Assembly: GCA_963731125.1 (NCBI GenBank)
Contig: CAVSVP010000008.1
Location: 310,001-374,000 of the forward strand
Length of the DNA stretch: 64,000 nucleotides
Direction of reading: 5' to 3'
Source: CAVSVP01 sp963731125
GTDB taxonomy: Bacteria > Pseudomonadota > Gammaproteobacteria > Competibacterales > Competibacteraceae
How positions within the stretch are numbered: the first letter of the stretch is position 1; each line of letters opens with the position of its first letter. Position numbers and translations under genes: made by a program. The notes under the pieces are model-generated. The model searched no databases. It had not been told where the DNA came from and saw nothing but the letters and a program-made list of their open reading frames with translations. Positions 28,111-36,590 of the stretch are shown here, in pieces.

Positions 28111-29316
28111 ATGTGCGATTGGCCATCTGAATTTGCCTTCCTGCGTCTTAAGAAAAACGAGGAGCGCCGTCTGCGTGCCGGGCATTTGTGGGTTTACAGT
28201 AATGAAGTGGACAATGTCGCAACTCCCTTACAGCATTTTCAGCCGGGACAGCCCGTTGCTGTCCAAGCCTCTAATGGCAGGCTACTGGGAACCGGCTATG
28301 TCAACCCCCATACCCTGATTTGTGCCCGCTTGGTGAGCCGTGATCCTGCTCATCCCTTTACTCCCTCACTGCTGGTGCATCGCCTCAAAGTGGCTCTGGC
28401 GCTACGGCAGCGGCTCTTTCCACAACCCTTTTATCGGTTGGTTTATGGCGAGGCCGACGGTTTACCGGGGCTGGTAGTGGATCGGTTCGCCGACGTATGC
28501 GTTGCTCAGATCACGACCGCCGGCATGGAAAACTTGAAAACCGCCCTTTTGGCCGCCCTGACCAAGGTGGTTAAGCCGCTTGCCGTGCTCTGGCGTAATG
28601 ACAGCGCCATGCGTGAATTAGAGGGGCTAGCGTGTTACACGGAGGCAGTCGGCCAGTTACCGGAAGCCGTCATTGTGGAGGAAGGCAATAGCCGTTTTCA
28701 AGTCCCCTTGCTAAGGGGACAGAAAACCGGGTGGTTTTTTGATCAACGCGACAATCGTAGCCATTCGCTGAAATATATGCAGGATCGGCGCGTGCTGGAC
28801 GTATTCAGCTATCTCGGTGCTTGGGGCGTACAGGCAGCTCAACATGGGGCTCGGGAAGTGCTTTGTGTGGAGGCGTCGCGTTTCGCTCTTGAGAACGTGG
28901 TAACGAACGCTCAGTTAAATGACGTGAGCCGGCGCATAGCTACCCTGCCAGGCGATGCTTTTACCGTCTTGCAAGCCCTGCGTGAGGCGCGGGAACGGTT
29001 TCACGTGGTCATTTTGGATCCGCCGGCCTTTATTAAACGCAAGAAAGATCTCAATGCGGGTCTGCAGGCCTACCGGCGGTTGAACCAAATGGCCATTCAA
29101 TTATTGGAAAAAGATGGAATTTTAATATCCTGCTCTTGTTCGCAATTGCTCTCGCGCCCTTTACTGGAGCAGCTGATATTGCAGGCTTGCCGGCATCTGG
29201 ACCGCTCCATGCAAATTTTGGAACGGGGGCAACAGGCTCCGGACCATCCCATACATCCCGCCATTCCAGAAACGGATTATTTAAAGGCGGTGTTTGCGCG
29301 TATCCTACCCACTTAA
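28111..29316 (+). CDS. rlmI: 23S rRNA m5C1962-type methyltransferase (RlmI family)
   Basis: A 401-residue protein with an N-terminal PUA domain (LRLKKNEERRLRAGHLWVYSN) and a C-terminal Rossmann methyltransferase: SAM site DVFSYLGAWGVQAAQHGA, catalytic-region motif DPPAF and a Cys-containing SCSCS. It matches RlmI in length (about 396). It probably methylates 23S rRNA; a paralogous specificity in the family cannot be ruled out. It is the first of a short co-directional run with lgt and thyA; the gap to lgt is 13 bp. Confidence 0.9.
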   Translation: MCDWPSEFAFLRLKKNEERRLRAGHLWVYSNEVDNVATPLQHFQPGQPVAVQASNGRLLGTGYVNPHTLICARLVSRDPAHPFTPSLLVHRLKVALALRQRLFPQPFYRLVYGEADGLPGLVVDRFADVCVAQITTAGMENLKTALLAALTKVVKPLAVLWRNDSAMRELEGLACYTEAVGQLPEAVIVEEGNSRFQVPLLRGQKTGWFFDQRDNRSHSLKYMQDRRVLDVFSYLGAWGVQAAQHGAREVLCVEASRFALENVVTNAQLNDVSRRIATLPGDAFTVLQALREARERFHVVILDPPAFIKRKKDLNAGLQAYRRLNQMAIQLLEKDGILISCSCSQLLSRPLLEQLILQACRHLDRSMQILERGQQAPDHPIHPAIPETDYLKAVFARILPT

Positions 29317-29329
29317 CACTGTAACGGAA

Positions 29330-30151
29330 ATGCTTATGCTGGTTCATCCTGATTTTGATCCTGTTGCCTTTAGCCTGGGACCCCTAAAGGTGCGCTGGTA
29401 TGGTCTGATGTATTTATTGGGTTTCGTTGCCGGTTGGCTGCTGGGGCGCTACCGTGCCGCCCGGCCTGCTTCGGGTTGGACTCGGGAACAGGTTGATGAT
29501 TTGGTTTTTTTCATTGCTTTGGGTGTCATCCTGGGAGGGCGGATAGGCTATGTGTTGTTCTATAACTTTGGTGCCTTTCTGGATAATCCCTTAATGCTGT
29601 TCAAAGTCTGGGAGGGGGGCATGTCTTTTCACGGTGGCCTACTGGGGGTGCTATTGGCCATGGGTGTGTATGCCGGCAAGGTCAATAAAGGCTATTTTGA
29701 AGTCACCGACTTTATTGCTCCCCTGATCACTCCGGGTTTGTTTTTTGGGCGCATCGGCAACTTTATTAACGGCGAACTGTGGGGGCGGGTCAGTGATGTA
29801 CCTTGGGCCATGGTGTTCCACACGCCCGGGGCCGGGCCGTTACCACGGCATCCTTCGCAGCTTTATCAAGCCGCTTTAGAGGGGGTGGCACTGTTTCTCA
29901 TTCTCTGGTTATATTCCGCCAAACCGCGGCCTACCATGGCCGTCTCCGGGCTATTTTTGCTGTGTTATGGAATATTTCGCTTTGCCGTCGAGTTTGTCCG
30001 TGAACCTGACGCCCATATCGGTTATATCGCCTTCGGCTGGTTGACAATGGGGCAGCTGTTGAGTCTGCCCATGATTTTGTTTGGCATTGTTTTGCTGGTT
30101 TGGGCTTACCGGCGCAATGAAAAACCTCAAGGTGAGCGCAAAGGAGCCTGA
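29330..30151 (+). CDS. lgt: Prolipoprotein diacylglyceryl transferase
   Basis: Transfers diacylglycerol from phosphatidylglycerol to the lipobox Cys of prolipoproteins in the inner membrane. About 273 residues and seven helices; the Lgt signature GRIGNFINGELWGR is present, as are an early YGLMYLLGF segment and GGRIGYVLFYN. The ATG at 29330 (or 29336) follows ACGGAA; the frame also extends upstream to a TTG at 29294 that overlaps rlmI and adds residues outside the family. It ends 3 bp before thyA. Confidence 0.96.
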   Translation: MLMLVHPDFDPVAFSLGPLKVRWYGLMYLLGFVAGWLLGRYRAARPASGWTREQVDDLVFFIALGVILGGRIGYVLFYNFGAFLDNPLMLFKVWEGGMSFHGGLLGVLLAMGVYAGKVNKGYFEVTDFIAPLITPGLFFGRIGNFINGELWGRVSDVPWAMVFHTPGAGPLPRHPSQLYQAALEGVALFLILWLYSAKPRPTMAVSGLFLLCYGIFRFAVEFVREPDAHIGYIAFGWLTMGQLLSLPMILFGIVLLVWAYRRNEKPQGERKGA

Positions 30152-30154
30152 GCC

Positions 30155-31054
30155 ATGCAGCGTCACCCCGAATATCAGTACCTCGATTTGCTGCGTAAGC
30201 TGCTGGAAACCGGAGACACGCGAAGAGATCGTACGGGCGTAGGTACCAACGCCATTTTCGGCTATACCATGCGCTTTGATCTAGCGACAGGCTTTCCGGT
30301 ATTTACCACGAAACGCATCTTCTGGAAAATGGCTTTTAAGGAAATGCTGTGGATGCTCTCAGGCGGCACGAATATCCGCGAACTGCTACTTCAGGGGGTG
30401 CGAATTTGGACCGATTGGCCCCTTAAGCGGTACCGGGAAACCACCGGAGAAGCTATCTCGCAGGCGGACTTTGAGAAGCGTATTGTTGAAGATGAACGGT
30501 TTGCGGCCAACTGGGGAGAATTGGGGCCGGTATACGGCAAACAGTGGCGTCGTTGGCGCGATTATCATGGGAGAGAAATCGATCAAGTACAAGCGCTGAT
30601 TGAAGGTCTTAGGCACGATCCCACATCACGCCGTCTCCTGTTTGAAGGTTGGAACGTCGCGGAACTGGATGCAATGGCGCTGCCGCCCTGTCATAAAACG
30701 TACCAGTTTTTCGTGACGCAGGGTACTGCCAAACTTTCCGGTATGACATTCCAACGCTCGGCCGATGCTTATCTCGGCCTTGCTTGGAATATCTGCAATC
30801 TGGCTTTTCTCACTCACCTGCTCGCCGAACAGTGCAGTTACGAGCCCGGGGAAATTGTATGGTTTGGTGGGGATGTTCACCTGTATCTCAGCCACATCGA
30901 GCAGGCTAAGCTGCAAATTCAGCGTGAGCCGCGCCCCTTCCCGAAACTTAAGATTAAGCGCAAGCCAAACAGTCTTTTCGAATACTCTGCCGATGATTTT
31001 GCGTTGGAAGGCTACGATCCCTATCCCCACATTGCTGCCGAAGTGGCTGTATAA
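30155..31054 (+). CDS. thyA: Thymidylate synthase
   Basis: Converts dUMP to dTMP with methylene-tetrahydrofolate. A 299-residue protein with the N-terminal loop RRDRTGVGT, the catalytic Cys in LPPCHKTYQF, and the dUMP-binding RSADAYLGLAWNI. It is longer than the 264-residue E. coli enzyme because of a middle insertion (about residues 90-130), as in some other ThyA enzymes. It is 3 bp from lgt, so co-translated. Its folate partner folA lies just downstream on the other strand. Confidence 0.97.
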   Translation: MQRHPEYQYLDLLRKLLETGDTRRDRTGVGTNAIFGYTMRFDLATGFPVFTTKRIFWKMAFKEMLWMLSGGTNIRELLLQGVRIWTDWPLKRYRETTGEAISQADFEKRIVEDERFAANWGELGPVYGKQWRRWRDYHGREIDQVQALIEGLRHDPTSRRLLFEGWNVAELDAMALPPCHKTYQFFVTQGTAKLSGMTFQRSADAYLGLAWNICNLAFLTHLLAEQCSYEPGEIVWFGGDVHLYLSHIEQAKLQIQREPRPFPKLKIKRKPNSLFEYSADDFALEGYDPYPHIAAEVAV

Positions 31055-31099
31055 GGATGCGGTATACTCGACTTTGGCCATTTCCCCCTCACCCCAGCT

Positions 31100-31118
31100 C
31101 TCTCCCACCAGGGGAGAG
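31100..31118. repeat. Convergent hairpin repeat between thyA and folA
   Basis: CTCTCCC-ACCAG-GGGAGAG-type hairpin set in a longer CCCTCACCCCAG...GGGAGAGGG unit, a dispersed intergenic repeat common in proteobacteria. It lies between the convergent thyA and folA genes and may act as a two-way terminator. Confidence 0.65.
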
Positions 31119-31165
31119 GGAGTCAAAGAGTTAACGCTAAAAGATTTATTTTCTCTCCCCCCGCA

Positions 31166-31660
31166 TTAACCAACCTGCTGCCGCTTTAGTAAAATAAAGC
31201 TATAAGGGTAAGCGTGCCGGGCATCCGCTGGGTGCTCTTCACGCCAAACCTCCTGCCACTCCGTTCGGTCAAATTCGGGAAAGTGGGTATCCCCTGCGAT
31301 ATCGGCTTCTACTTGGGTCAAATAAATACCTGCGGCCCTTGGCAACGTCTGCCGATAGAGCGATGCTCCGCCGATGATCATGGCCTCCGGCGCAGGTTCG
31401 CCAGCAGCTAGGGCCTCGCTAAGGGAGTGTACCACGAAGCAGCCCGCGGCCCGATAAGCGCGGTTTCCCGTGATGACAATATTGCGTCGTTCCGGCAGCG
31501 CCCGGCCGATGGATTCAAACGTTTTACGGCCCATCAGTATGGGCTTGCCTAGCGTAATGCGCTTAAAAAACTTCAGATCCGCCGGTAAGTGCCAGGGCAG
31601 GCTATTGCTGCGTCCAATGACCCGGTTGTGCGCCATGGCGACCACTAGGTACAGCTGCAT
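31166..31660 (-). CDS. folA: Dihydrofolate reductase
   Basis: Reduces dihydrofolate to tetrahydrofolate with NADPH. 164 residues from the ATG at 31660: LYLVVAMAHNRVIGRSNSLPWHLPADLKFFK (split here only by reading) gives the substrate loop; GRKTFESIG and IIGGASLY give NADPH contacts. GAGAA lies eight bases upstream of the start. A longer open frame to 31816 adds 52 residues not in the family. It is the last gene of the lptD-to-folA leftward block. Confidence 0.96.
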   Translation of the reverse strand: MQLYLVVAMAHNRVIGRSNSLPWHLPADLKFFKRITLGKPILMGRKTFESIGRALPERRNIVITGNRAYRAAGCFVVHSLSEALAAGEPAPEAMIIGGASLYRQTLPRAAGIYLTQVEADIAGDTHFPEFDRTEWQEVWREEHPADARHAYPYSFILLKRQQVG

Positions 31661-31727
31661 GGCCATTTCTCGATATTTGGAATAGGGCTTAATCGTGGAT
31701 TTTCTGAAATGGGGAATCTCCCGCAGG

Positions 31728-32552
31728 TTATCCGTGTCGCATTTCTTCACACTCGACACAATACACCGCTTCATCGCCGGTGAGGCGGACGGCCGTGAGC
31801 TGATTGCCCCAAGCACAACCGCTGTCTAATGCGTAGATTCCCTGACACCGGTAATAACCAAGAGCCGCCCAGTGACCAAACACAATTCTCAGGTTGGCGT
31901 TGCGACGTCCCGGTACCTGAAACCAGGGCATAAGATTGGGGGGCTGACTGCCTGGAGGCCCTTTTTCACTAAAATTTAGCGTGCCATCCTCTTGGCAGTA
32001 GCGCATTCGGGTAAAACAATTCACGATAAAGCGTAAACGTTCGACACCCTGTAAATCGTCTCGCCAGATCCGGGGTTCGCTGCCAAACATTTGCGCTAAA
32101 AAAGCACCGTAGTCGGGACTTTGTAAAACTCTCTCGAGTTCTGCGGCGCACGCTTGTGCCTGATGCAAATCCCACTGGGGAGCGAGACCCGCGTGGACCA
32201 GGGTGGCATTTAGCTCAGGATCATAATGCAGAATAGGGCGATGACGTAACCAGTCCAGTAACACTGCCCGGTCCGGAGCCTCCAAAACACAGTGAAAGGT
32301 ATCCTTGCGTCGCAGCCCTACATAACCTTCCGCCGCGGCCAATAAGGTCAGGTCATGGTTGCCAAGCACAGTCACGCCGCGCGCGCCTAACGAATGCACC
32401 AAGCGCAGCACCGGCAACGACTGCGGGCCGCGGTTGATCAAATCTCCGGTAAACCAAAGGGTATCTTGGCTAGGGTCGAAGCGGAGCACATCTAAGAGGC
32501 GCAGCAGCGCGTGATAACAACCCTGAACGTCGCCGATAGCATAAAGCGCCAT
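31728..32552 (-). CDS. apaH: Symmetrical bis(5'-nucleosyl)-tetraphosphatase (Ap4A hydrolase)
   Basis: Splits Ap4A to two ADP and decaps Np4-RNA. A 274-residue metallophosphatase with GDVQGCYHAL, GDLINRGPQS and LGNHD metal motifs and a later VHAGL. About 170 bp from apaG and just upstream of folA, as in the classical gene order. Confidence 0.96.
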   Translation of the reverse strand: MALYAIGDVQGCYHALLRLLDVLRFDPSQDTLWFTGDLINRGPQSLPVLRLVHSLGARGVTVLGNHDLTLLAAAEGYVGLRRKDTFHCVLEAPDRAVLLDWLRHRPILHYDPELNATLVHAGLAPQWDLHQAQACAAELERVLQSPDYGAFLAQMFGSEPRIWRDDLQGVERLRFIVNCFTRMRYCQEDGTLNFSEKGPPGSQPPNLMPWFQVPGRRNANLRIVFGHWAALGYYRCQGIYALDSGCAWGNQLTAVRLTGDEAVYCVECEEMRHG

Positions 32553-32719
32553 AACTCAACAACTCCTCGCCGTAGATGCCATTTTCCCCAAGTGCCCGTA
32601 GTGAGACATGGCCACATCCGCAGTCGTATTCTGCCACCTTGTTTTAGCAGGCTCTGTTTTCTCAATGGCGCAACGCTGACGGGATCATAATGCGGGAAAG
32701 AGAACCGTAATGGCTACGC

Positions 32720-33112
32720 TCAGTGTAAGGTCCTGGGGACGGATAACGTAAAGGCAGATATTTCAGCGTCAAAAGTGATGCCGTCATCGGCTAGCATCTG
32801 ATAGCTGCCTTTCATACTACCTACCGGCGTTTTGATTACGGCCCCGCTAGTGTACTGAAACCCTTCACCGGGCCGCAGATAGGGCTGTTCGCCTACGACA
32901 CCGTCACCGCGAACCTCTTCCACTTTGCCGTTGGAATCGGTAATGATCCAATGGCGGGTTAGCAGCTTGGCGGGAACGCTGCCCTCATTACGGATGGTAA
33001 TGGTATAGGCAAATACATAGCGATCCTGCTCAGGGTCGGACTGCTCTTCAATGTAAAAAGACTGAGCGGCAACCTTGATGTTATGTGCTTGTTTTTGATC
33101 CATAGTCGTCAC
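32720..33112 (-). CDS. apaG: ApaG (DUF525) protein
   Basis: A 130-residue single immunoglobulin-like ApaG domain with YTITIRNEGSVPAKLLTRHW and the GEGFQYTSGAVIKTPVGSM segment. The family is small, cytoplasmic and of poorly defined function, linked by gene order to rsmA and apaH. In this window a transaldolase gene separates it from rsmA. Start ATG at 33112 or the nearby ATG at 33103. Confidence 0.94.
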   Translation of the reverse strand: MTTMDQKQAHNIKVAAQSFYIEEQSDPEQDRYVFAYTITIRNEGSVPAKLLTRHWIITDSNGKVEEVRGDGVVGEQPYLRPGEGFQYTSGAVIKTPVGSMKGSYQMLADDGITFDAEISAFTLSVPRTLH

Positions 33113-33133
33113 ATCGAATTAACGGATTTAACG

Positions 33134-34249
33134 TCAGACGCTGGCGGCGAGGTCCGTGGCCTTAGCGTCAAGGTGGGTGAGCAGATTGTCAAAGGCCTGA
33201 GCGAAAGCCGCTACTCCCTCTGTTTCTAAGCGATCAGTGACGGTGTCGAGATCGATGCCGAGGTCGGCGAGCGCGGTCAATTGCGCCAGCGCCGTATCGA
33301 CATTCTGCTCTAAGGTTTGGGCCACCACGCCATGGTCCCGGAAGGCCTCATAGGTCGCGGGAGGCAGCGTGTTGACCGTCTGCGGACCGATCAGATTTTC
33401 CACATAGTAGACATCGGAGTAGGCGGGGTTTTTGGTGCCGGTACTGGCCCACAGCAACCGTTGCGGTAAAGCGCCGGCGTCGGCTAGAACGGCGAAGCGG
33501 TCGCCGCTGCATAATGTCTTAAAATGCTGATAGGCTAATTTAGCATTGGCGATAGCTATTTTTCCTTTTAATTCAGGGCATTGAGTTTTTAATAAGGGGT
33601 CCAAGAAGCTGTCCGCCCGGCTCACAAAAAAGCTGGCTACCGAAGCAATGCGTGCGATGGATTGCCCGTGACGGATGCGCTGCTCCAAACCCCGTAGGTA
33701 CGCTTCGGCAACCTGTTGGTAGCGGGTAACGGAAAATAGCAGGGTGACATTGACGTTGATGCCCTCGGCGATAAGCGTTTCGATGGCAGGCAAACCCGCC
33801 AGGGTGGCGGGCACTTTAATCATGACATTGGGACGGCCGACACGCTGATGCAATAGCCTGGCTTCCTGGAGAGTGGCTTGCGTGTCATGGGCTAGATGGG
33901 GCGAAACCTCCAGACTGATCATACCGTCCACACCGTCGGTGGCTATATAAACAGGCATGAGCAAGTCGGCAGCTGCGCGGATATCTTCAATGGCCAATGC
34001 AAAAAACCATTCCTGACTCCCCTGGCTCGGGTTTAAGCTAAGCAGCCGGTGCAGAAACCTATCGTAATCATGGCCGCCGGTAATCGCTTTATCGAAGATA
34101 GTGGGATTGGAGGTGACGCCGCGCAAGTCATCATCTTGAATTAAGCGTGCCAATTCTCCGGAATCTACCAAAGACCGATGGATATGATCATACCAAATGC
34201 TCTGCCCGGCAGCGTTCAGTAAGCGCAGGGGATTGTTGTGTGGGGACAT
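33134..34249 (-). CDS. tal: Transaldolase (long type)
   Basis: Transfers dihydroxyacetone units in the non-oxidative pentose phosphate pathway. 371 residues, like the cyanobacterial/actinobacterial long form, with DDLRGVTSNPTIFDKAI, the Schiff-base Lys in VMIKVPAT, and LLWASTGTKNPAYSDV. It is 21 bp upstream of apaG and sits between rsmA and apaG, an addition to the textbook order. Its place in an envelope and ribosome block is probably incidental. Confidence 0.94.
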   Translation of the reverse strand: MSPHNNPLRLLNAAGQSIWYDHIHRSLVDSGELARLIQDDDLRGVTSNPTIFDKAITGGHDYDRFLHRLLSLNPSQGSQEWFFALAIEDIRAAADLLMPVYIATDGVDGMISLEVSPHLAHDTQATLQEARLLHQRVGRPNVMIKVPATLAGLPAIETLIAEGINVNVTLLFSVTRYQQVAEAYLRGLEQRIRHGQSIARIASVASFFVSRADSFLDPLLKTQCPELKGKIAIANAKLAYQHFKTLCSGDRFAVLADAGALPQRLLWASTGTKNPAYSDVYYVENLIGPQTVNTLPPATYEAFRDHGVVAQTLEQNVDTALAQLTALADLGIDLDTVTDRLETEGVAAFAQAFDNLLTHLDAKATDLAASV

Positions 34250-34374
34250 AGTGTTGCCTTGGCTACTTCGTGGTGGAGGTATCTGGAATTATAGACGGAT
34301 CTTCTTCTTTGCCCTCGTAATGACAAAAAAGTTTTATCACGGAACAGCATCGTTCAGCCTTTACCTGACAGCCG

Positions 34375-35187
34375 TTACCGAAGATTTGCAGAAGTCGGAT
34401 CAGCAGCCAATAAATTACTCAATGTGGCAAAATCTGCCAGGCTCAAGGTTTCCGGGCGCGTGCTAGGATCAATACCCGCAGCGCTTATGGTTTCGCTAGC
34501 GAGCACCGGCCGTAGGCTTCTGCGCAGCATCTTACGGCGTTGTGAGAACGCCATACGAACGATGGCTGCGAAACGTCTTTCGTCGTGGACATGGACCGGC
34601 GGGTGCCCATGCGGGGTAAGTCGCACAAAAATGGAATCCACTTTGGGTGGCGGTAAAAAAGCGCCGCGATTAATCTCGAATAACGGCTCGACTCGGCATT
34701 GGTATTGCACCATCACCGAAAGCCTGCCGTAAGCTTCCTGCTGAGGACCGGCTGCCATACGTTCTACCACTTCCTTTTGTAACATAAAATGCATATCGAG
34801 GATATTAGCGATCTGTTGCAAAAGATGGAATAGCAAAGGGGTAGAAACGTTATAGGGTAGGTTACCGACCAATCTCAACAAGCGCTCATCCTGGCGCAGC
34901 TGCGCAAAGTCAAAAGCCAAGGCGTCCGCATGGTAACTGCGCAGCTCTCCTAAAGATCGACATCGGTGTTGTAGTTCGGGAATTAAGTTCTGATCCAGTT
35001 CCACCACGTCCAATTGTCCTGTCGTCTCCAGCAACGGGCAGGTAATAGCGCCTAACCCTGGGCCGATCTCCACGAGGCGTTCCCCTGACATGGGCCGAAT
35101 CGCCTGCACGATATGTCGGATAACGCTCGGATCGCGAAGAAAATGCTGGCCTAAATGTCGCCGCGGCGGATAGGGAAGGCTGGGCAT
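34375..35187 (-). CDS. rsmA: 16S rRNA dimethyladenosine transferase
   Basis: Dimethylates A1518 and A1519 of 16S rRNA (KsgA). 270 residues: GQHFLRDPSVI start, SAM motif VEIGPGLGAIT, and catalytic motif NLPYNVSTPLLF. It lies 35 bp downstream of surA, so in one transcript with it. pdxA, usually found between the two, is absent here. Confidence 0.97.
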   Translation of the reverse strand: MPSLPYPPRRHLGQHFLRDPSVIRHIVQAIRPMSGERLVEIGPGLGAITCPLLETTGQLDVVELDQNLIPELQHRCRSLGELRSYHADALAFDFAQLRQDERLLRLVGNLPYNVSTPLLFHLLQQIANILDMHFMLQKEVVERMAAGPQQEAYGRLSVMVQYQCRVEPLFEINRGAFLPPPKVDSIFVRLTPHGHPPVHVHDERRFAAIVRMAFSQRRKMLRRSLRPVLASETISAAGIDPSTRPETLSLADFATLSNLLAADPTSANLR

Positions 35188-35222
35188 AAGGGTGGTTATT
35201 CCATAAATGGTTAACTGCCGTA

Positions 35223-36572
35223 CTATGAAGTTTCCTGGGTGCCCACCGTCGGCAGGCGAATTTCCACATACGCCTCATCTCGCAAGCGGCGCAGCCACAA
35301 GTCCCATTCTTCCTCAACCCGGCGTTGGAACAGGAGTTCCCGCACTCTGGCGCGCTGTGATTCGTCAGTCCCCTGCTGTTGACGACGCTCCAACACCTGA
35401 ACCAGATGCCAGCCAAAGCGGGTTTTAAAGGGCTCACTGACTTCATCGGGTGAGAGATCGTTCATCTGGGTCGCGAACTCGGGTACCAGATCGGCGGGAG
35501 TGATCCAGCCTAAATCCCCACCCTTAATCGCCGAGACGGTATCGTTGGAGTTAGCCTGTGCCAGTTCACCGAAGTCTGCGCCGTTTTGGATACGTTCCCG
35601 TAACCGCAACAGACGCTGCTGGGCCTCCTCATCGGAGACCACTTCGTTGGTGTTAATCAAGATATGACGGGCGTGAGTCTGAGTCGTACTCTGTTGAACA
35701 GCACCCTTGGCATCTAAGAGTTTAACAATATGAAAACCGCTAGGACTGCGAATCAGGTCGCTGACCTGACCCGGCTGTAACCTTGGGATGACATCAGCAA
35801 AGATGGTGGGTAACTGTTCAGCGGTGCGCCAGCCTAAATCTCCTCCTTCCAAGGCTTGGCGGCCGTCGGAGACCGTTGCTGCCAGACGCTGAAAATCCGC
35901 CCCCTGACGCAGTTGTTCCAAAACCTCTTGGCCCTGCTGTTGCCCGGCCTCAATCTGTTCCGGCGTCGCCCCTTCCGGCAGCACAATCAGGATTTGCGCG
36001 ATATGGTATTCGCTATTTCCCTGGGCAGGAGCAGTAGCGTTGGTCATCAGATTATCCACTTCCTGTTCGGAGACCTGAATACGGCTGTCCACTAAGCGTT
36101 GACGCAGACGAGTAAAGAGAATTTGGCGGCGGATTTCTTCACGGAAGTTCGCAAAGCTCAGCCCGTCATTCTCAACGGTTTCACGCAATTGGCTGAGGGT
36201 AAGCTGATTTTGTTGAGCTAGATTTTCCATCGCCGCATTAAGCGTAGGATCGTCCACCACAATGCCGTTACGCTCCGCGGTGCGCAGTTGTAGCTTGGTG
36301 AGTATCAGCCGATCCAGCACCTGGGACTCTAGGGTATCCCGAGCAGGTAGTGGAGTCCCTTGTTGCTGCATTTGGCGCATGGTGACGTCAATGGCGGAAT
36401 CCAGTTCACCGCGGGTAATGACATCGTCATCGACGATGGCCACAATGATATCCAGATTATCGCCGGCGCTCTCTGAGTCCGGGCCGAAAACCAGCTCGGC
36501 CTGCACGGGAAGCACGCCAGCGGTGAACAAGAAAAAACAAAAAACTATGCTGATTGCGAGTGTGTTCATCAT
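35223..36572 (-). CDS. surA: Periplasmic chaperone / peptidyl-prolyl isomerase SurA
   Basis: Escorts outer-membrane proteins, notably LptD, across the periplasm. 449 residues with a signal peptide (ending V-Q-A), an N-terminal chaperone domain (residues about 40-175) and two parvulin domains (about 190-290 and 300-400; GGDLGWRTAEQLPTIF and GGDLGWITPADLVPEF). It lies 18 bp after lptD in the same direction. Confidence 0.97.
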   Translation of the reverse strand: MMNTLAISIVFCFFLFTAGVLPVQAELVFGPDSESAGDNLDIIVAIVDDDVITRGELDSAIDVTMRQMQQQGTPLPARDTLESQVLDRLILTKLQLRTAERNGIVVDDPTLNAAMENLAQQNQLTLSQLRETVENDGLSFANFREEIRRQILFTRLRQRLVDSRIQVSEQEVDNLMTNATAPAQGNSEYHIAQILIVLPEGATPEQIEAGQQQGQEVLEQLRQGADFQRLAATVSDGRQALEGGDLGWRTAEQLPTIFADVIPRLQPGQVSDLIRSPSGFHIVKLLDAKGAVQQSTTQTHARHILINTNEVVSDEEAQQRLLRLRERIQNGADFGELAQANSNDTVSAIKGGDLGWITPADLVPEFATQMNDLSPDEVSEPFKTRFGWHLVQVLERRQQQGTDESQRARVRELLFQRRVEEEWDLWLRRLRDEAYVEIRLPTVGTQETS

Positions 36573-36590
36573 TGCCTCTGCTAAACGGGG

